Part shown: positions 61,017 to 64,000 of the stretch, piece after piece
Position numbering within the stretch: the stretch's first letter is position 1
Layout: the number at the start of each line of letters is the position of its first letter
From: Paraburkholderia eburnea
Lineage (GTDB): Bacteria; Pseudomonadota; Gammaproteobacteria; Burkholderiales; Burkholderiaceae
Length of the DNA stretch: 64,000 bases
Reading direction: 5' to 3'
Assembly (NCBI RefSeq): GCF_002917095.1
Contig: NZ_PQGA01000005.1
Location: 248,001-312,000, forward strand
Notes under the pieces: model-generated
The model's input: only the letters and a program-made list of their open reading frames with translations
What the model was told of the DNA's origin: nothing
The model's database searches: none
Program-made: the position numbers and the translations under genes

Positions 61017-62482
61017 AGGCGCAACTCCGCGAGCTGCGCGACAAACGCTGCTTCGTCCGCGCTTTCGAGGCAACGCAGGTCGAGGCGCAAAGCGTCGTCG
61101 GCGATGCGGCCGATCACGGGACGCGGCAGTGCCCGTAACGCACGTTCAAGCTTGAGCAGCGCGCGGCCACTGCTGCCTTTTCCACGATGGCGCACGACAA
61201 GCCCGCTGCTCGGCAGCACGTCCACGGGCAACGCGCCGCTGCCGATCTGGCTGAACATCGGCTCGACGCTCACGTCGTAGCCTTCGCCCAGCGCGCGTTG
61301 CCAGGCGGACAACGCACGCGTCGCGGTTGCGTGCATTTCAGTGGCCGCGCGCGTGAGCAGGCGCAGCGTCGTCAGCCGTTCGCGTAAAAACTCGGGCGCC
61401 TGATAGAGCCTGAGCACCGGCTCCAGCGCCGCAAGCGTGAGCTTGCCCACGCGCAATGCCCGCTTGAGCGGATGCTTCTTGATCTTTGCGATCAATTCCT
61501 TGCGTCCGACGATCAGCCCCGCCTGCGGGCCGCCCAGCAATTTGTCGCCGCTGAAGGTCACGATATCCGCGCCCGCTTCCACCGTGGCGCGCACGGTGGG
61601 TTCGGCGGGCAGACCCCATTGCGTGAGGTCGGTGAGCGTGCCGCTGCCAAGATCCACCGCCACCGGCAGGCCATGACTACGCGCGAGCGGTGCGAGTTCG
61701 TCGAGCTCGACGCTCTTCGTAAAGCCGCTGATCGCGTAGTTGCTGCAATGGACTTTCATCAGCAGCGCCGTGCGTGCGCTAATAGCCGCTTCGTAATCCT
61801 TAAGATGCGTGCGATTGGTCGTACCGATCTCGCGCAGGCGCGCGCCGGCCCGGCTCATGATGTCGGGAATGCGGAACGCGCCGCCGATCTCGACCAGTTC
61901 GCCGCGCGAAACGATCACGTCCTTGCGCGCCGCCAGCGCGGAAAGCGTGAGCAACACGGCTGCCGCGTTGTTGTTCACGACGGTCGCCGCTTCGGCGCCG
62001 GTGAGTTCGCAGATGAGTTCGTCGATCAGATCGTCGCGATCACCGCGCTTGCCGGACGCAAGATCGAATTCGAGGTTCGCAGGCTGCGTGAGCGCTTGCA
62101 CCACCGCGCTTACCGCTTCATCGGGCAACAAGGCGCGGCCCAGGTTCGTATGCAGCACCGTGCCGGTGAGATTGAATACCGCGCGCAGTTTGCCTCGCGC
62201 GCGTGCGTTCAAATTGCGATCGACATCGGCAATTACACGCTCGATTGAAAACGCCCCGGCATCGGCGCCAAAAGCGGAATCGCCCGCCTGCACATCGCGC
62301 CGCCATCCATCGAGCGTCGCGCGAATCGCCGCGAGCACCTGGGTGCGTCCATATTGCGCGATCAGCGGCTGCGCTTCGGTCGATGCAATCACGCGCTCCA
62401 CAGCCGGCATCCGCGCCAGCAAGGCATTCAGCGCGCTCGCTTCCAACACGGGTTTCGCGCTCTGCTCCACGGTTTCAGTCAT
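61013..62482 (-). CDS. selA: L-seryl-tRNA(Sec) selenium transferase
   Basis: 489 residues from ATG 62482 with GAGG 8 bases upstream, 10 bp after the fdhE stop. SelA blocks are [36 protein letters not shown] region ([20 protein letters not shown]), [35 protein letters not shown] and the PLP Lys in [17 protein letters not shown], then [20 protein letters not shown]. It converts seryl-tRNA(Sec) to selenocysteyl-tRNA(Sec) with selenophosphate. The chain overlaps selB by 4 bases. The selD gene for selenophosphate is not in the window. Confidence 0.97.
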   Translation of the reverse strand: MTETVEQSAKPVLEASALNALLARMPAVERVIASTEAQPLIAQYGRTQVLAAIRATLDGWRRDVQAGDSAFGADAGAFSIERVIADVDRNLNARARGKLRAVFNLTGTVLHTNLGRALLPDEAVSAVVQALTQPANLEFDLASGKRGDRDDLIDELICELTGAEAATVVNNNAAAVLLTLSALAARKDVIVSRGELVEIGGAFRIPDIMSRAGARLREIGTTNRTHLKDYEAAISARTALLMKVHCSNYAISGFTKSVELDELAPLARSHGLPVAVDLGSGTLTDLTQWGLPAEPTVRATVEAGADIVTFSGDKLLGGPQAGLIVGRKELIAKIKKHPLKRALRVGKLTLAALEPVLRLYQAPEFLRERLTTLRLLTRAATEMHATATRALSAWQRALGEGYDVSVEPMFSQIGSGALPVDVLPSSGLVVRHRGKGSSGRALLKLERALRALPRPVIGRIADDALRLDLRCLESADEAAFVAQLAELRL

Positions 62483-62492
62483 CGGAATCGCC

Positions 62493-63428
62493 TCACTGAT
62501 CGGCCGGTGCTTCGGGATACAGCAGCGGGTTCGCGCTTGCGCGCCGGTAGCCCGCTTCGCTCATCAGCAGATCGAGCGTGAGGCTCGCGAGATCGTCGGC
62601 GAGCGGTTCGAATTCAAGGTCCTTGTCCTGATAGCCGATCTTGCGATACGTATGGCACTCGTCGCACGATTCGGCCTTCAAGGCCGGATTGCCTCCATCG
62701 ATACCCTGATAGGCAATGCCTTTGGTCGAATCGCAATTCGTGCATTTGACGCGCACCACATGATGCTCGGTGCCGCAAAGGCTGCATTGCGTGTAGCGAT
62801 AGCCCTGAAACGCCCCGCCCACGCGCACGATGCTCGCCACGGGCGGCAGGCCGCACACGGGGCACACGCCGGGCGCATCCACATAGGTCACGTCCTTCAC
62901 ATCGATCCGGCTTGCGAGCCCGGTCCACACGGTTTGCAACGCGGCCATGACGAAAGGCGCGATGGCAGGCGCAACCTCTGCATAACGTTGCGCGAGCAAC
63001 GCATCTGCCTGGGCGTCGAGTTGCGCATCGCTCATCGCGCGCAAGTCGTCGAGCACTTTCGCGAGCGTGGGCGTAATGGCGCCAGCGGCTTCCACACGAT
63101 CGGCGAGGCGCCGCAGCACTCTACGCCATTGCGGATCGCGATCCGCGCCCAGCGCGGGCAGAATCGGCATCGAATGGCGTTGCGCGTTGGCGATCGCCTC
63201 GGCTGAAGGCATCTGCACGTCGAGATGTTCGAGCGCCTGTTGCTGCGCGTCCACGAGCACGGCCATGAGCCGCATATAGCCGCCGATCGGATTGTGATCC
63301 GCCAGCTTGCGCAGACGCGCGGCGCGCTCCTTGAACAGCGTCGCGCGTTCTGGCAAGCGGATGCGCACAATCGCCGAAGGGTCCTGCGTCTGAATCTGTT
63401 CCGGGTCGAGTATGCGTTGTTGCGTCAC
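62493..63428 (-). CDS. fdhE: Formate dehydrogenase maturation/accessory protein FdhE
   Basis: 311 residues from GTG 63428 with GGAG 8 bases upstream; the frame runs on to 63467 without a site. FdhE has four rubredoxin-like Cys pairs: CPVCG, CSLCG, CTNC and CDEC, with [20 protein letters not shown] at the end. It binds the formate dehydrogenase catalytic subunit in the cytoplasm and is needed for a functional membrane enzyme. It comes between the cytochrome b subunit gene and selA, the order typical for Burkholderiaceae. Confidence 0.95.
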   Translation of the reverse strand: MTQQRILDPEQIQTQDPSAIVRIRLPERATLFKERAARLRKLADHNPIGGYMRLMAVLVDAQQQALEHLDVQMPSAEAIANAQRHSMPILPALGADRDPQWRRVLRRLADRVEAAGAITPTLAKVLDDLRAMSDAQLDAQADALLAQRYAEVAPAIAPFVMAALQTVWTGLASRIDVKDVTYVDAPGVCPVCGLPPVASIVRVGGAFQGYRYTQCSLCGTEHHVVRVKCTNCDSTKGIAYQGIDGGNPALKAESCDECHTYRKIGYQDKDLEFEPLADDLASLTLDLLMSEAGYRRASANPLLYPEAPADQ

Positions 63429-63465
63429 GGCTAAGTCTCCATCCAACCTCGTCCGTCCAATCAGC

Positions 63466-63498
63466 AAAAAGCCGCCGCGCCCTTGCGGGCGAGGCGGC
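63466..63498 (-). terminator. Rho-independent terminator between the cytochrome b subunit and fdhE
   Basis: On the minus strand GCCGCCTCGCCC (63498-63487) pairs with GGGCGCGGCGGC (63482-63471), one mismatch, GCAA loop, followed by TTTTT. It would separate or attenuate fdhE-selA-selB expression from the structural operon. Confidence 0.75.
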
Positions 63499-63536
63499 CT
63501 GCCAGCAGCGTGTCCGTTAAGCCTCGTAATGGACGG

Positions 63537-64000
63537 CTACTTGATGCTCTCGCGGAACCAGCGCGGATGATGCTTGCGCGCCCAGCCCCAGGTGACGTAG
63601 CCGCGCGTCATCGCGCCAATCGATCCCTTCACCCAGATCGCCGCATAGATATGCACGACGATGCTCACGATCAGCACAAAGGCCGCAGCCGCATGCACGA
63701 CGGCGGCGATACGGATAATCGTGATCGGAAAATAGAACGAGAAGTAACGCCGCCAGATCACGATGCCGCTCACCAGCAGCAGCACGAGGCAAACCACCAG
63801 CGTAAAGAATAACAGCTTCTGTCCCGCATTGTATTTGCCGATTTCGGGCAGTTTGTCCTCGCGATTGTGCAGCACGTCATCCATCTGTTTGAGCCATTGC
63901 ACGTCGGCTTTGTCGAGATAGTTGTGATGCCAGAAACGCAGCGCGAGAATCATGAACGAGACGAACATCACGATGCCGATGAACGGATGCAGAATGCGCG
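63537..64000 (-). CDS. Formate dehydrogenase cytochrome b subunit (gamma), N-terminus beyond the window
   Basis: At least 154 residues; the frame stays open through the right edge (RILHPFIGIVMFVSF). The b556-type subunit has RILHPF with heme His, VLLLVSGIVIWRRYFSFYFP, VVHAAAAFVLIVSIVVHIYA with the next heme His residues, and a C-terminal cytoplasmic tail TRGYVTWGWARKHHPRWF. It anchors the formate dehydrogenase in the inner membrane and passes electrons to quinone. It belongs to the fdoGHI/fdnGHI type. The catalytic selenoprotein and the Fe-S subunit should lie to the right, outside the window. A terminator follows it. Confidence 0.93.
   Translation of the reverse strand, partial: RILHPFIGIVMFVSFMILALRFWHHNYLDKADVQWLKQMDDVLHNREDKLPEIGKYNAGQKLLFFTLVVCLVLLLVSGIVIWRRYFSFYFPITIIRIAAVVHAAAAFVLIVSIVVHIYAAIWVKGSIGAMTRGYVTWGWARKHHPRWFRESIK

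Noticed and set aside
1..64000. CRISPR arrays, rRNA genes and additional tRNA genes
   Set aside because: No regularly spaced repeats and no rRNA-like stretches were found; the only tRNA recognised is selC.

Overview
The window reads as a chromosomal segment of a high-GC betaproteobacterium of the Burkholderiaceae, most likely Paraburkholderia, Caballeronia or a close relative. The basis is the codon bias, the two Bordetella/Burkholderia-type trimeric porins, the many LysR regulators and MFS carriers, the CaiB/acyl-CoA modules, and the fdhE-selA-selB-selC block. This is a family-level inference from protein character, not a database match.

Layout. 1-3600: a receiver protein cut by the left edge and a large membrane GGDEF-EAL protein, then an IS30-type transposase scar. 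4.1-14.7 kb: a leftward catabolic region (serine hydrolase, BON protein, porin, MFS carrier, CoA-transferase, acyl-CoA dehydrogenase, acyl-CoA ligase) with a divergent LysR, then an epoxide-hydrolase-like enzyme with a divergent Rrf2 regulator. 15.5-20.2 kb: XRE-cupin regulator with a palindrome over its promoter, GNAT enzyme, alanine racemase, a CMD-family protein and a MocR regulator. 20.3-33.6 kb: an enolase-superfamily enzyme, a betaine-type binding protein, a porin and a LysR, then a divergent operon pair. One arm encodes a formaldehyde-activating-enzyme homologue (Fae), an aldo/keto reductase and an aldehyde dehydrogenase. The other encodes a second betaine-type binding protein, permease, ATPase and an MFS carrier. 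This pairing of onium-compound uptake with formaldehyde handling is the best candidate here for an undescribed pathway.

33.6-39.4 kb: a leftward operon of aldehyde dehydrogenase, MFS carrier, enolase-superfamily dehydratase and GMC oxidoreductase. 39.8-49.3 kb: an envelope and regulatory region of small exported or lipoproteins, a lone FlgH-like protein, two paralogous OmpR-type regulators, one histidine kinase, a catalytically dead tyrosine-phosphatase-like lipoprotein and a lone FlhC-like activator. 49.3-50.5 kb: an amino-acid permease lacking its last membrane segments. 50.8-58.0 kb: a rightward cluster of FAD oxidase, MFS carrier, DapA-family lyase, aldehyde dehydrogenase, EamA exporter and GntR/FCD regulator, resembling imino-acid or amine catabolism such as hydroxyproline breakdown.

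58.1-64.0 kb: an aberrant H-NS-like protein, an integrase remnant beside the selenocysteine tRNA gene (selC), and selB, selA, fdhE and the cytochrome b subunit of a membrane formate dehydrogenase. The last four serve production of a selenocysteine-containing formate dehydrogenase whose catalytic subunit lies beyond the right edge.
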